Below are positions 44,468 to 53,778 of a DNA stretch of 64,000 nt, piece by piece. The notes beneath the pieces were generated by a model. It made no database searches. It was not told where the DNA came from and saw only the letters and a program-made list of their open reading frames with translations. The position numbers and the translations under genes are program-made. The stretch covers positions 1 through 64,000 of the forward strand of contig CAWBVA010000006.1 in assembly GCA_963792125.1 (NCBI GenBank). The letters are read 5' to 3'. Every line of letters begins with the position of its first letter. The stretch's first letter is position 1. This DNA is from Methanocella_A sp963792125. GTDB taxonomy: Archaea > Halobacteriota > Methanocellia > Methanocellales > Methanocellaceae.

Positions 44468-45064
44468 ATGCATCCTGGGGAGACGGGTAGCCTTTTCCGT
44501 CTGTATTACAGGACTATCGCGTTCGGGCTTACGCTGGGCCTGCTGGCCGTCGCGATCTTTCTCGCCATCGAGCTCATGTGGCAGACCGTTGCCAGTACGA
44601 CCGCCTGGTCGGCCGGAGCCTTCGACGTCCAGTCCATCGCGATCTTCATCGTCATTGCGCTGGCTGCCGGAGCCCTCTATGCAGTGATCATGTGGTTCAA
44701 GAGCGACATCGGGCACCTGCTCATCGGCGACATGATCGCCGGCGCAGCCATGGGCACGGCCACATACCTTTTACTGCTCGTTTCTACGCTGGTCTACGAG
44801 GGCACGATGATACACCTCGGGTTCGACGGGGCACACCCTGCGGGGCTCTCTTATGCGGCTGCGACATTTCTCGTGCCGCTGGTCACTATCGCGCTGATCG
44901 GGGCTATAGCGACGTCCGTCGGGGCTATCACCTGTCGTGCGATCATCAAGAAAAAGAGACCTGCGGACAGGGATCTGAGGAATGCTGCGCTTGGCGTGAT
45001 CGGGCTGATCGCCCTGATCATCGTTGTGCCGCCGCTGGCAGCCCTCGTCCTGTCGGGCATCTGA
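44468..45064 (+). CDS. Five-helix membrane protein, unknown
   Basis: About 198 aa from the ATG at 44468; an upstream in-frame extension to 44378 looks non-coding. Hydrophobic segments lie at about residues 15-40, 50-72, 85-110, 118-150 and 172-196, and a basic IIKKKRPADRD loop is placed before the last helix. No family is recognised. It stands alone, convergent with a secreted protein gene. Confidence 0.6.
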   Translation: MHPGETGSLFRLYYRTIAFGLTLGLLAVAIFLAIELMWQTVASTTAWSAGAFDVQSIAIFIVIALAAGALYAVIMWFKSDIGHLLIGDMIAGAAMGTATYLLLLVSTLVYEGTMIHLGFDGAHPAGLSYAAATFLVPLVTIALIGAIATSVGAITCRAIIKKKRPADRDLRNAALGVIGLIALIIVVPPLAALVLSGI

Positions 45065-45090
45065 AGCGGAGCTTGAGAGCTCCGCCCCGT

Positions 45091-46010
45091 TTATATCGTG
45101 TCCTTCACTTCGATATTCGCCTTTGGCACGAGGCCCCAGTTGGTGACGTCCAGCACAGTCCTGGTGGCGCCTTCGGTGGTGATAGCTTCGTACTTCTCCC
45201 CTGGCTTCAGGTCCTTCTGTACGCCGTTAACGCTGATACGGACCCGGCCGTCCGCGCCGTGGAAGAGCACCTGCACGTCTATGCCCGGGCTGCTCCCGAC
45301 GCCGTAGTCGAAGACATAGCGGTTATTGACGTCGTCGCTGTCCGAGAGGCCGAAGATAATCTGGAGACGTGTTAATGTCGACGCCAGCCTTCCTCTTCAG
45401 GACGAGCTGCTTTTTGCTGTCGCTGAACTGGTAGCCCATTGTGACGTTCGGGATAATGATGCCCTGGCTCGTCGGGTCGGTCAGCATGGTGTTCCTGGAG
45501 ATCTCGATGAAAATGATCTGGTCATCAGGGATCGTCGACGATCCTTCTGTGAACGTGTCAGTGGCATTTGGCGTCGGAGTGGCCGTCGCTGTAGTGCTCC
45601 CTGCACCATAGTACTGCGACATCTGGTCCGACGTCGGCATCTGCGACAGCATGTTTAGTATAGGCTCTATGTCCGAGCCCGGCAGCCCGGACGCAGGCTG
45701 CGCAGAAGCGCGGTTCGACGGGCTGAAGAACGCCATGTCGTTCAGGCCCCAGTTATTGAACGCGCTCTGTGCCGGCGTCGATACCTGCTAAGTTGCTTGA
45801 AGGCACGCTCGTGCCTATGCTGGAAGACGGCGTGCTGAAGCTGCCCAGGCTCGTTGGCACGCTGGAGCCATACGAAGATGTGCCGAGCGAAGATGTGCCG
45901 AGCGAAGGTATGCCCAGGCCGGACAAAGACGACGGGATGCTGAATGCTCCCGACGAAACGATAACCCCTGCCATCAGCAGGACCATAAGTGCGACCATTA
46001 CCCGTTTCAT
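45091..46010 (-). pseudogene. Secreted beta-rich protein, frameshifted twice
   Basis: The ATG at 46010 follows GAGGGTAGTAAT and starts a signal peptide (MKRVMVALMVLLMAGVIVSS), then a Gly/Ser/Thr-rich stretch. After a shift near 45770 the frame continues FNNWGLNDMAFFSPSNRASA. After another near 45350 it continues RLQIIFGLSDSDDVNNRYVF and VQVLFHGADGRVRISVNGV to a stop at 45091. The joined product is about 305 aa, secreted, with a C-terminal beta-domain. Leader sequence and signal peptide style resemble the secreted genes at 50926-52613. Confidence 0.6.
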
Positions 46011-46169
46011 ATTACTACCCTCAATACGTTGTTGCGTAAAATAGGCCATTCGTGTCGATAAGCCGTTGCAAGGGTTTCGACGGCAAAAAGCCCCGGGCCT
46101 GCTGATAAAAAGCCTATGCACCTGCCCTGCCGGGGGAAAGTTTATTGCCGCTGGCCTCCACATTGCCTG

Positions 46170-47151
46170 ATGAACATGGCCAGCGAGTACTGCGTGCTAT
46201 CATGCACCCGTTGCGGCGACTGCTGCCGGAAACACGGGCTGTATCCTGTGACTTCTGCGGACCTCGCCGACATCTCTGTCAATACCGGCATCGGGACAGA
46301 CGAGCTGTTATCCCGCTTCTGCACGGTCGCCACGCACGACGGGAGGAAGGGATTATTCACCCGTGGCTCCGGCATGGCATGTCCGTTCCTGGCCGGCGAC
46401 GAGTGCTCGATACATGGGTTCAAGCCCATGGTGTGCTCCGTTTTTCCCGACAACGACGGCTATGTGACCGTCCGGCGTCTCAAGGAAGGCATGAAAGTGT
46501 CCACGGTCCGTGGCGAAGGCCTGTCCCGCTGTGCCGTCTGGGACATGCCCGACGACGGCATCCTCGAGCCGGACATCGAGAACACAGCCCGTTTCCATAT
46601 AAGGGAAGATACCGATGCCCATTATTTTGCCGGCCACGATACCATCGACGGGGATACGGTCGACTATCTGGCCAGGCTGGCTGAGATACGAACCAGCGAC
46701 CTGTCGCTGTTCATGGCGACATCATATAAGTATGGCCTGTTGCGGCGATTCCATACCCGCGGTCTGCAGGATGTAACGCCGCTCATCCAGGCCGAACGCG
46801 ACATCCTGTACCGCTACTGCGGCACTTATGCGACGGCCGACATGCTGCCGGAGACCGTTATCGTATGCAGCGGAGTAAGGGCGACATTCGTCGACGGGCG
46901 GCCGGGCATCACGGTCTTATGCGACCATCTGCCACCGGGCGCGCAGGGGAGGCCCATTTCCTGTGGCGCAGGTACGGGGAGACTGGCATATTTTCCGCAG
47001 TCGTCCGAGGGCGGCGGCGCAGGGCTCGTAACGGCCTTCGTCATACAAACGCCCTGCCTCGACGACATATATAAGCGACGGAAAGCTTCACCTCGCGTTC
47101 AGCGACGGATCGGAGAAAGTGAGCTTTGTTTGTAAAAATGGCATATTATGA
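46170..47151 (+). CDS. YkgJ-family CxxCxxCC protein 2, C-terminal frameshift
   Basis: From the ATG at 46170 the protein begins MNMASEYCVLSCTRCGDCCRKHG, the CxxCxxCC signature. MACPFLAGDECSIHGFKPMVCSVFP follows, so all eight cysteines typical of the group are present. The frame as given ends RRKASPRVQRRIGESELCL at 47135. A shift near 47065 gives the more natural end ISDGKLHLAFSDGSEKVSF with a stop at 47151. A longer N-terminus from 46116 looks spurious. Confidence 0.75.
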
Positions 47152-47220
47152 TGCATTGCCCGGATCAGGCAATATCTCGCGCGCGTGAGCGGCTGCCGGG
47201 CAGCAGGCAGTGCAGCCCGG

Positions 47221-47655
47221 TTAAATCTTGCCGATCTCTTCCACGTCGACGAGGTTTATCTTCGCGTCCTTCAGTACCTTGATGGCCTTCGCGTTGTCGT
47301 CGACTCGCAGGATGAGCAGCGCAAGGTCCGACCTGGTGACGAACGCGTAGGCGTAGTCGACGTTGACGCCGCCCTTGCCCAGGGTGTTAGCGATGTTGAA
47401 CAGGCCGCCGGGGACGTCCTCCATCTGGACGGCGATCACTTCGGTCTCGGACACGGCAAAGCCCTGGCCCTGCAGGTTCTTGTACGCCTTATCCGGGTCG
47501 TCCACGACCATGCGGATGACCCCGAAGTCGCCCGCCTCTGCGATGGTGAACGCGCGAATGTTGATCTTCGCCTTGGAGAGCGACTCGGCGATCTTCGCCA
47601 GCCGGCCCGGCTTGTTCTCCGCGAAGAGCGATATCTGCTTGATCGTACCCTTCAT
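47221..47655 (-). CDS. Double ACT-domain protein
   Basis: About 145 aa from the ATG at 47655, preceded by AGGAGAAACAATT. It comprises two ACT units: KQISLFAENKPGRLAKIAES and VIAVQMEDVPGGLFNIANTL, each with the Gly of the ligand-binding turn. ACT pairs bind amino acids and regulate metabolism. Located 38 bases after a paaK gene, it likely senses an aromatic amino acid and tunes that pathway. This association is common in methanogens. Confidence 0.88.
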   Translation of the reverse strand: MKGTIKQISLFAENKPGRLAKIAESLSKAKINIRAFTIAEAGDFGVIRMVVDDPDKAYKNLQGQGFAVSETEVIAVQMEDVPGGLFNIANTLGKGGVNVDYAYAFVTRSDLALLILRVDDNAKAIKVLKDAKINLVDVEEIGKI

Positions 47656-47692
47656 AATTGTTTCTCCTAATTGCACTTTTAAGTGCAATCCC

Positions 47693-49003
47693 TTATACCT
47701 TTCTCCGGTCGATGACCTTCTGGGACTTGCCCTGGGACCGCGGCAGCGTGCCCGTCTCGACCAGCTCGACATGAGTGGACAAATTGAGCACCTTCTGGAG
47801 CTCGCGGCCTATCTTCTGCTCCAGCTTCATCAGATCGGCGATCTTGTCGCTGAAAGCTGCCCTGGTGACTTCGACGCGGACCGTGAGGTCGTCCAGCTCG
47901 CCCTTCCGTTCGGCGATGATCTGGAAGTGCTCGCCGACCTCGGGGATGGTCATGAGGACCGACTCGATCTGGCTGGGGAACACGTTGATGCCCCGGATGA
48001 TCAGCATGTCGTCCGCCCGGCCCATGATACGCATGATGCGCGGGTGCGTCCGGCCGCAGGAACATACCTCGTTGTTCAGCACCGTGATGTCGCCGATACG
48101 GTAGCGTATCAGCGGCAGCGCCTCCTTGGACAGCGTGGTGACGACCAGCTCGCCCTTCTTGCCATCGGGTACCGGATCGCCGTTCTTGTCAATTACTTCC
48201 AGCAGGAAATGGTCAGCCCAGACGTGAATACCGTTCTGTTCCTGGCATTCCGTGAACAGGGGGCCGGACAGTTCCGAGGTGCCGTAGATGTCGTAGGCCT
48301 TGATGCCCATCGTGGTCTCGATACGCTTCCGGGTCTCGAGGGACCACGGCTCGGCGCCCAGGATGGCACAGCGTAGCTCCGTGTCGTCCTTGATGCTGAT
48401 GCCCAGCTTTTTGGCGACTTCGTTCATATGGAGCAGGTAGGAGGGCGTGCAAGCGATGGCGGTCACGTGCAGGTCCTGCATCAGCTCGATCTGACGTTCA
48501 GTGTTGCCCACGCCCATGGGTATGACGCTGGCACCGATCTCCTCTGCGCCATAGTGCGCCCCGAGGCCGCCGGTGAACAGGCCGTAGCCGTAGCTTACCT
48601 GTATGACATCTCCCCGGCCCAGGCCGCAGGAGGTGAACGCTCGTGCCAACGATGTCGTCCAGCAGTCCACGTCTCCGCGGGTGTAGCCGACGACGGTGGG
48701 CTTCCCGGTCGTGCCCGAGGACACATGATAGCGTACCACCTGGTTCAGAGGTGCGGAGAACATCTTCGTGGGATAGTTGTCCCGCAGGTCTTTCTTGTAG
48801 GTGAACGGCAATTTTGCGACGTCGTCCAGGCTTTTGATGTGCTCCGGCTTTACGCCGGCCTCGTCGAACCGCTTCCGGTAGAATGAAGAGTTACGGTATA
48901 CGTTGTCGACCAGTGACTTAAGCTTCCTGAGCTGAATTTCCTGCAGCTCCTCCAGGGGAGCCCTTTCGACGCGGGAGTTCCAGAAATCGAGCATTGCCGC
49001 CAT
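47693..49003 (-). CDS. paaK: Phenylacetate-CoA ligase 2
   Basis: This 436-aa PaaK-type acyl-adenylate enzyme has an AMP loop HVSSGTTGKPTVVGYTRGD, AYDIYGTSELSGP, and ADDMLIIRGINVFPSQIES with VCSCGRTHPRIMR just before it, the CxCG group seen in this branch. The end LPRSQGKSQKVIDRRKV is typical. It lies between a third paaK and the ACT gene, with short gaps, so the three are one operon. Its function is probably the same as that of paralogue 1, with a different substrate preference. Confidence 0.9.
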   Translation of the reverse strand: MAAMLDFWNSRVERAPLEELQEIQLRKLKSLVDNVYRNSSFYRKRFDEAGVKPEHIKSLDDVAKLPFTYKKDLRDNYPTKMFSAPLNQVVRYHVSSGTTGKPTVVGYTRGDVDCWTTSLARAFTSCGLGRGDVIQVSYGYGLFTGGLGAHYGAEEIGASVIPMGVGNTERQIELMQDLHVTAIACTPSYLLHMNEVAKKLGISIKDDTELRCAILGAEPWSLETRKRIETTMGIKAYDIYGTSELSGPLFTECQEQNGIHVWADHFLLEVIDKNGDPVPDGKKGELVVTTLSKEALPLIRYRIGDITVLNNEVCSCGRTHPRIMRIMGRADDMLIIRGINVFPSQIESVLMTIPEVGEHFQIIAERKGELDDLTVRVEVTRAAFSDKIADLMKLEQKIGRELQKVLNLSTHVELVETGTLPRSQGKSQKVIDRRKV

Positions 49004-49040
49004 TGAGTAACCTCTCTAAGTCATATCGATTAGCATGTAT

Positions 49041-50405
49041 TTATAGACATGTTACCGGATTGTCCGTACTATCGCGTATTTTAAATAGCTGTCCGCACGG
49101 CCACCTGATGGCCGTCCGCAGGTCGACGACCTTCTTGCTCTTGCCCTCGACTCGGGGCAGGCTGCCCGTCTCGACCAGCACGACCTTGGTGCGCAGGTTC
49201 AGGGTGTCCTTCAGCTTCTTGGCCACCTTTCCGGTGACTTTCTGCAGGTCGCCCAGCTCGCCGGAGAAGGCCTTGTCACTCATCTCCACCCGCACAGTCA
49301 TCTCGTCCATGTGGTTGACGCGCTCAAGCACGACCTGGAAGTATTCGCCTACCTCCGGCATGTCCATGAGAATGTGCTCGATCTGGCTGGGGAACACGTT
49401 CAGGCCGCGGATGATGAGCATGTCGTCTGCTCTCCCGTAGAACTTGTTCAGCCGCACGGACGTCCTGCCGCAGGGGCACTCGTCCTTCATGATCATGGTG
49501 ATGTCGCCCGTCCGGTACCGGATCATCGGCAGCGCCTCCTTTACGAGCGTGGTCAGGACGAGCTCGCCCTTCTCCCCGGGCGCGCACTGATCGCCGTTCT
49601 TATCGAGCACCTCGACGATGAACGCGTCCTCCCAGATGTGAAGACCGTCCTGCTCCTGGCATTCGAAGGCGACGCCGGGGCCCATCATTTCCGACAGCCC
49701 GTAGGAGTCGTAGGCCTTGATGCCAAAGGACTTTTCGAGCTGGACACGGGTATTGGCGGACCATGGCTCGGCGCCAAACAGCCCGATCTTCAGCGGCAGC
49801 GTGCCAGGCTCGATACCCATCTTCTTGCAGGTCTCGGCGATGTATAGCGCGTAAGAAGGTGTGCAGTGCATGACCTTGACGCCGAAGTCCCTGATCATCT
49901 CGATCTGCTTCTGGGTGCTTCCTGTGCCGGCTGGCACAGCCACGCAGCCGAGACGCTCTGCCCCGGCATGGATTCCCAGGCCGCCGGTGAATAATCCGTA
50001 ATTCGCCGCGTTCTGGAACACGTCGCCAGGCCGCACGCCCACCATGTAGAAGCAGCGGGCCATGAGATTAGCCCAGATTGCCAGGTCTTTCTTCGTGTAG
50101 CCCACCACAGTGGACTTGCCGCTCGTGCCCGACGAGGCGTGGATGCGGTTGATCTGGTTCATGGGTACCGCGAACATGCCGAAAGGATAAGAGTCCCTGA
50201 GGTCCGTCTTCTTCGTGAACGGCAGCTTCCGGAGGTCGTCCAGCGTCCTGACGTCAGCTGGCTTCAGTCCGGTCTCGTCGAACTTTTTCCTGTACAGCGG
50301 CACGTTTTTGTAGACGGCGTTGACAGACTTCTTCAGCCTTTTCAGCTGCAGCTCCTGTAGCTGCTTCCGGGGCATGGTCTCGATCTCTGGCTGCCAGTAC
50401 TCCAT
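49041..50405 (-). CDS. paaK: Phenylacetate-CoA ligase 3
   Basis: About 454 aa from the ATG at 50405 (MEYWQPEIETMPRKQLQEL). The AMP loop is HASSGTSGKSTVVGYTKKD, in which TG of the usual motif is TS and the Lys is kept. AYDSYGLSEMMGPG and ADDMLIIRGLNVFPSQIE follow. The conserved end KSKKVVDLR is followed by about 25 extra residues (TAIRWPCGQLFKIRDSTDN), so a shift near the stop is possible. First gene of the paaK-paaK-ACT operon. Confidence 0.88.
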   Translation of the reverse strand: MEYWQPEIETMPRKQLQELQLKRLKKSVNAVYKNVPLYRKKFDETGLKPADVRTLDDLRKLPFTKKTDLRDSYPFGMFAVPMNQINRIHASSGTSGKSTVVGYTKKDLAIWANLMARCFYMVGVRPGDVFQNAANYGLFTGGLGIHAGAERLGCVAVPAGTGSTQKQIEMIRDFGVKVMHCTPSYALYIAETCKKMGIEPGTLPLKIGLFGAEPWSANTRVQLEKSFGIKAYDSYGLSEMMGPGVAFECQEQDGLHIWEDAFIVEVLDKNGDQCAPGEKGELVLTTLVKEALPMIRYRTGDITMIMKDECPCGRTSVRLNKFYGRADDMLIIRGLNVFPSQIEHILMDMPEVGEYFQVVLERVNHMDEMTVRVEMSDKAFSGELGDLQKVTGKVAKKLKDTLNLRTKVVLVETGSLPRVEGKSKKVVDLRTAIRWPCGQLFKIRDSTDNPVTCL

Positions 50406-50563
50406 AGGAACACCTATCACTAGCGTGATATATGCTATCTATTAACTCGGTTAAGGAATATAAATGTATGTGTACGCTAAGGGAACCGGAAAAAAAGTTT
50501 GCGGATGGCGGAGAAGGTATTCCCGCGCCACCGCCAGGGGTAGCTAATGAGGAAGGCTTTTTC

Positions 50564-50850
50564 TTAGAACCCGAAGCCGAAGCCCGGGATCGACACACCG
50601 CCGACGCCGACGAACGGATACGCGAACGCCGCATTTTCAGTGGTCGTGGCATAGTCGCGTGGGTCATCACCTGCGTCTGAGCGACCGTCTGGGCGATAGT
50701 CGGAAGCCCCAGCGTAAGGCCTGCAATGGCCGAATTGCCGAGAATGTCCGTGACGCCAGAGTTAGGGAACGCAAGCGCAAACGCCTCAGTGTCCGGTGCA
50801 GTCGCGCGCGTGAGCGCATGCCCGGCCATGAAGGTGTTCCCGGAAATGGG
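50564..50850 (-). pseudogene. Degenerate small secreted protein paralogue
   Basis: SGVTDILGNSAIAGLTLGLP then TIAQTVAQTQVMT aligns with SSLTDSVFGSSLPTISQTAAQ of the intact gene at 50926. After a one-base shift near 50650 the reading TTTENAAFAYPFVGVGG matches NENSNFAYAYPFLSIG. It ends GFGFGF with a stop at 50564. No signal peptide can be found upstream, where a CGCGCGCG core lies at about 50803. It looks like a broken third copy of the module. Confidence 0.6.
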
Positions 50851-50925
50851 CAGGAGCGGTATATGTGACCTGCCGCGCTCCCGAAAAAAAAATTGGTTTA
50901 CAGGGTCTTCGGAGGCAACGAGGGA

Positions 50926-51297
50926 TTATATGAAACCCATCGAAGGCAGCGGAGAGTTACCAATGCTCAGGAACGGATAGGCATAGGCGAAGTTCGAGTT
51001 CTCGTTCTGGAACTTGACGCTGCTGAGCAGGTTACTCTGTGCGGCGGTCTGGGAGATCGTCGGTAACGACGAGCCGAACACGCTGTCAGTCAGCGAGCTG
51101 GCAGTAGCACCGAACGAGATCGCCGAGGCCTCGTCGTCCGTGGCCAGCGCCGTATCTTTCTCGAAAGCCGTCAGCGTGCTGCTCTGGGTCATCTGCGGGA
51201 ACCCGCAGGACATCGGCACTAAAGACGCGCCGGCCTGGAGCACGGCCAGGACGATGACCAGGCTCGCGAAGGCTGTTATTATTAATGTTCTCTTCAT
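50926..51297 (-). CDS. Small secreted protein of the ArsR-linked module, copy 1
   Basis: This 123-aa product has a clear signal peptide (MKRTLIITAFASLVIVLAVL, cleavage near GAS) and a short Ser/Thr-rich mature part with alternating polar residues. The end FAYAYPFLSIGNSPLPSMGF is shared with the degenerate copy just downstream. No cysteine pairs or catalytic motif are seen. The leader GGGTAATACT and the 60 bases upstream resemble those of the gene at 52161-52613. It is divergent from an ArsR-type regulator (51466) with 168 bases between starts. Confidence 0.65.
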   Translation of the reverse strand: MKRTLIITAFASLVIVLAVLQAGASLVPMSCGFPQMTQSSTLTAFEKDTALATDDEASAISFGATASSLTDSVFGSSLPTISQTAAQSNLLSSVKFQNENSNFAYAYPFLSIGNSPLPSMGFI

Positions 51298-51435
51298 AGT
51301 ATTACCCTCCTCAATATTACGGTGTACTGACGACGCGTGTTAATATGTTAGTGATTTTATAAACGAACAACCTTCGATTACCAATCACTTTTAACAGTCA
51401 TAAAAGGTTTAACTTTTATTAAAATATTAAAATAA

Positions 51436-51443
51436 TATAAATA
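51436..51443 (+). promoter_or_regulatory. TATA box, leaderless regulator gene
   Basis: TATAAATA is centred about 27 bases before the ATG at 51466. That spacing and the lack of a ribosome site suggest transcription begins at or next to the start codon. Confidence 0.5.
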
Positions 51444-51465
51444 CCTGTGATATTAATGATTGCTC

Positions 51466-52083
51466 ATGCAGGTCAGGAACAAGCCCGGTGATGGCCAGCT
51501 TGAGATCATGGTCATCGGAAAGCCCGAAGCTATCAGGCTGATATTCAGCGAAAAGCACAACAGGATACTCAAGCGGCTCGCAGAAAAAGAGCTGTCGATC
51601 TCAGACATCGCCCGATCGCTTGACTATAATCCCGGCTCCGTACACTATCACTTGAAAGAGCTCGAGAAACAGGGGCTGGTCCGGCAGGTCCGGCAGGAGA
51701 TCAAAGGCGGCATCGTAAAGAAGTATTACCGCTCCGTGGCCAGGCACATATGCCTGGAGAGTCCGGACTTCAACGATGCCCTGCGCTTTGACGTAGACCT
51801 GATCGGCGAGCATAACGAAAAGCTCATACACGCCATCGAACGAATCGGCTACACTATCCCTGAAGAGAATATGGAAGAAGCCATAGAAGTGCTGATCAGG
51901 TACGATCGTCGGATAAAAGAGCTCATGAGAGAGATGATCAATCCCGAAGCGAACATTTCCGGCGAGGACGGGATGATCAGTTTCCATGCCTGCCAGTTCG
52001 TCATCAACATGCGGACCATTGACGACCCGGAGCTGAGCGGGATCTCCAGGCAGTTCTCCAGGCTGTTTTTACAGGTACAGTGA
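51466..52083 (+). CDS. ArsR-type winged-helix regulator, copy 1
   Basis: About 205 aa from the ATG at 51466. The winged helix at about residues 25-90 reads SEKHNRILKRLAEKELSISD, IARSLDYNPGSVHYHLKEL, EKQGLVRQVRQEIKGGIVKK. A helical C-terminal domain follows. No metal-binding cysteines of classic ArsR are present. It is transcribed away from a secreted protein gene and is about 55% like the regulator at 52822, whose context is the same. Autoregulation and control of the partner are likely but inferred. Confidence 0.82.
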   Translation: MQVRNKPGDGQLEIMVIGKPEAIRLIFSEKHNRILKRLAEKELSISDIARSLDYNPGSVHYHLKELEKQGLVRQVRQEIKGGIVKKYYRSVARHICLESPDFNDALRFDVDLIGEHNEKLIHAIERIGYTIPEENMEEAIEVLIRYDRRIKELMREMINPEANISGEDGMISFHACQFVINMRTIDDPELSGISRQFSRLFLQVQ

Positions 52084-52160
52084 AACCCGATACCAGTCGG
52101 TACAACCGTCCGGCGGCAATAAAAAAGGAAGGGCCATAGACGGCCCCGGCGCACCCCGGA

Positions 52161-52613
52161 CTAGTAGAATGGCAGCGCCACCTGTACGTCCTGGAGATGT
52201 TCGTTCCTGGCGATGAAGTTATTGTATTTCGTCGTGCTCAAGCTCCCCTCGGTCAGCGGTATGCCGAACTCCGACCCGTCGAAGCCTGCCCCGTGGGTCT
52301 CGTCCAGGCTGAGGCCCAGGCTGTAACCAATGTTCGCATCTGTGATGGCCCCCACGCCGCCGTAGCCGTACGGATAGCCCGCGAGCGTGCTCACGTCATA
52401 GTCGACGCCCCAGCTTATGCCAAGGTCCAGGTCGGCGAGCCCGTAGGCTGCTCCGGCTGCCTCGACCAGCGTGGGGTTCAGGTCGAAAGTGATGGTATCC
52501 CCGAGATGCTTGTCAAGGCTGATACCGGCGCCTATGAACGCATCGGCGGACGTTGCTGTAAAGATAACCGCAACGATCGCCAGCGCCATGATAAGAATTT
52601 TGCTGATGTCCAT
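52161..52613 (-). CDS. Small secreted protein of the ArsR-linked module, copy 2
   Basis: About 150 aa from the ATG at 52613 (MDISKILIMALAIVAVIFTA), with the ribosome site GGAGGGTAGAT before it. A signal peptide ends near ADA. The mature part is rich in Gly, Asp and Leu with repeated GxxLxLDxTHG-type words (GYSLGLSLDETHGAGF) and no cysteines. Its sequence differs from copy 1 but the promoter region is related and the divergent regulator is a paralogue. Confidence 0.65.
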   Translation of the reverse strand: MDISKILIMALAIVAVIFTATSADAFIGAGISLDKHLGDTITFDLNPTLVEAAGAAYGLADLDLGISWGVDYDVSTLAGYPYGYGGVGAITDANIGYSLGLSLDETHGAGFDGSEFGIPLTEGSLSTTKYNNFIARNEHLQDVQVALPFY

Positions 52614-52821
52614 ATCTACCCTCCTCACTATTCCGGATACTAACGACGGACGGTAATACGTTGGCGCTCTTATCGACGAGCAAAAGACGTAAATCCCCGG
52701 GGATTAGCATGGGTTAAAGGATTGGCATTTTTTAAACCTTTAAGATCGCTTAAACGTCGGAGCCGTACAGTTGGAGAATCAAGTCAGAAATAAGTTATAG
52801 GCGCATAGCAAAGAGTAAACC

Positions 52822-53439
52822 ATGCCTGAGAAGAACGTGCCCGACAATAAGAGGAAAGACATCCTCGTGCTCGAAAAGCTCGACGATATCAGGCTGATCA
52901 TGAGCGAAAAGCATAACCGGATTCTCAAGCTGGTCACTGAAAACGAGCTGTCGATCTCGGACATCGCCCGATCGCTGGACATGAACCCCGGGTCTGTCCA
53001 CTATTACCTGAAGGAGCTGGAAAAGCACGGGCTGGTCAGGCAGGTGCGGGAGGAGATCAAAGGAGGCATCGTTAAAAAGTTCTACCGTTCGGCGGCAAAA
53101 CGCATCGTCCTGGAGCCCCCTGACTTCAGTGCCCGAGAGAGCCCGATGCCTTTCCCGATGCCGGATTACCTTGAGCGGCTCATCAAGGCGATCGAATACC
53201 TGGGCTATCACCTGCCCCCGGAAAACAGGGAGGATGCGGAGGACCTGCTGGCCAGGTACGATAAACGGATGAAAAGCCTGATGATCGAGATGCAGAACTC
53301 GGGCCTCGATGACACTGAAGAAAACGGGTGGATACTTGACAGTGCGTTCAACCTCATCCTTAGCATCAAAGCGAAGAACGACCCGGAGCTGAACAGGCTG
53401 TACGGGGAGTTCGAGAAACTGTTCCTGCGGTACGAATGA
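52822..53439 (+). CDS. ArsR-type winged-helix regulator, copy 2
   Basis: This 205-aa paralogue of the gene at 51466 has SEKHNRILKLVTENELSISD, IARSLDMNPGSVHYYLKELE and GLVRQVREEIKGGIVKKFY. The recognition helix differs from copy 1 at only a few places, so the two may recognise related sites. The C-terminal domain is more diverged. It is divergent from secreted gene copy 2, with 208 bases between starts. Confidence 0.82.
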   Translation: MPEKNVPDNKRKDILVLEKLDDIRLIMSEKHNRILKLVTENELSISDIARSLDMNPGSVHYYLKELEKHGLVRQVREEIKGGIVKKFYRSAAKRIVLEPPDFSARESPMPFPMPDYLERLIKAIEYLGYHLPPENREDAEDLLARYDKRMKSLMIEMQNSGLDDTEENGWILDSAFNLILSIKAKNDPELNRLYGEFEKLFLRYE

Positions 53440-53538
53440 TAGCGGCAGAGATCGGGCCATTGGCGAAGCCGGAAATATGCTGCTTTCGCTTTTCAACCCG
53501 TTCGTTTTAGCGGGCATCTTTTAGTCCTCACAGGCGTT

Positions 53539-53751
53539 ATGCTGCATTTATCGGGGGTATGGATAGTGAAAAGTATCGGTATATCGACCATTCCGGTCAT
53601 AGCGACCGCTATATCCGCTTCGGCGAAAGAGGAGAGTCGCTGTACAGACGGAGGCATGCCTGTGCAGGTGGAGCGATGGAAAAGCAAGAGCTCTGTGGGA
53701 CAGTTGTTGGATGCTAAGATAAAGGATATATTTGCCCGGGCACTCTTTTAG
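53539..53751 (+). CDS. Possible small protein, 70 aa
   Basis: It starts at ATG 53539 or GTG 53566 and has a short hydrophobic stretch (KSIGISTIPVIATAISAS), then a charged part with two cysteines. It may be a secreted peptide. There is no family match and no good ribosome site; I keep it only as a weak candidate. Confidence 0.25.
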   Translation: MLHLSGVWIVKSIGISTIPVIATAISASAKEESRCTDGGMPVQVERWKSKSSVGQLLDAKIKDIFARALF

Positions 53752-53778
53752 CTTCACAACCGGTATTGGGTACCTGAT

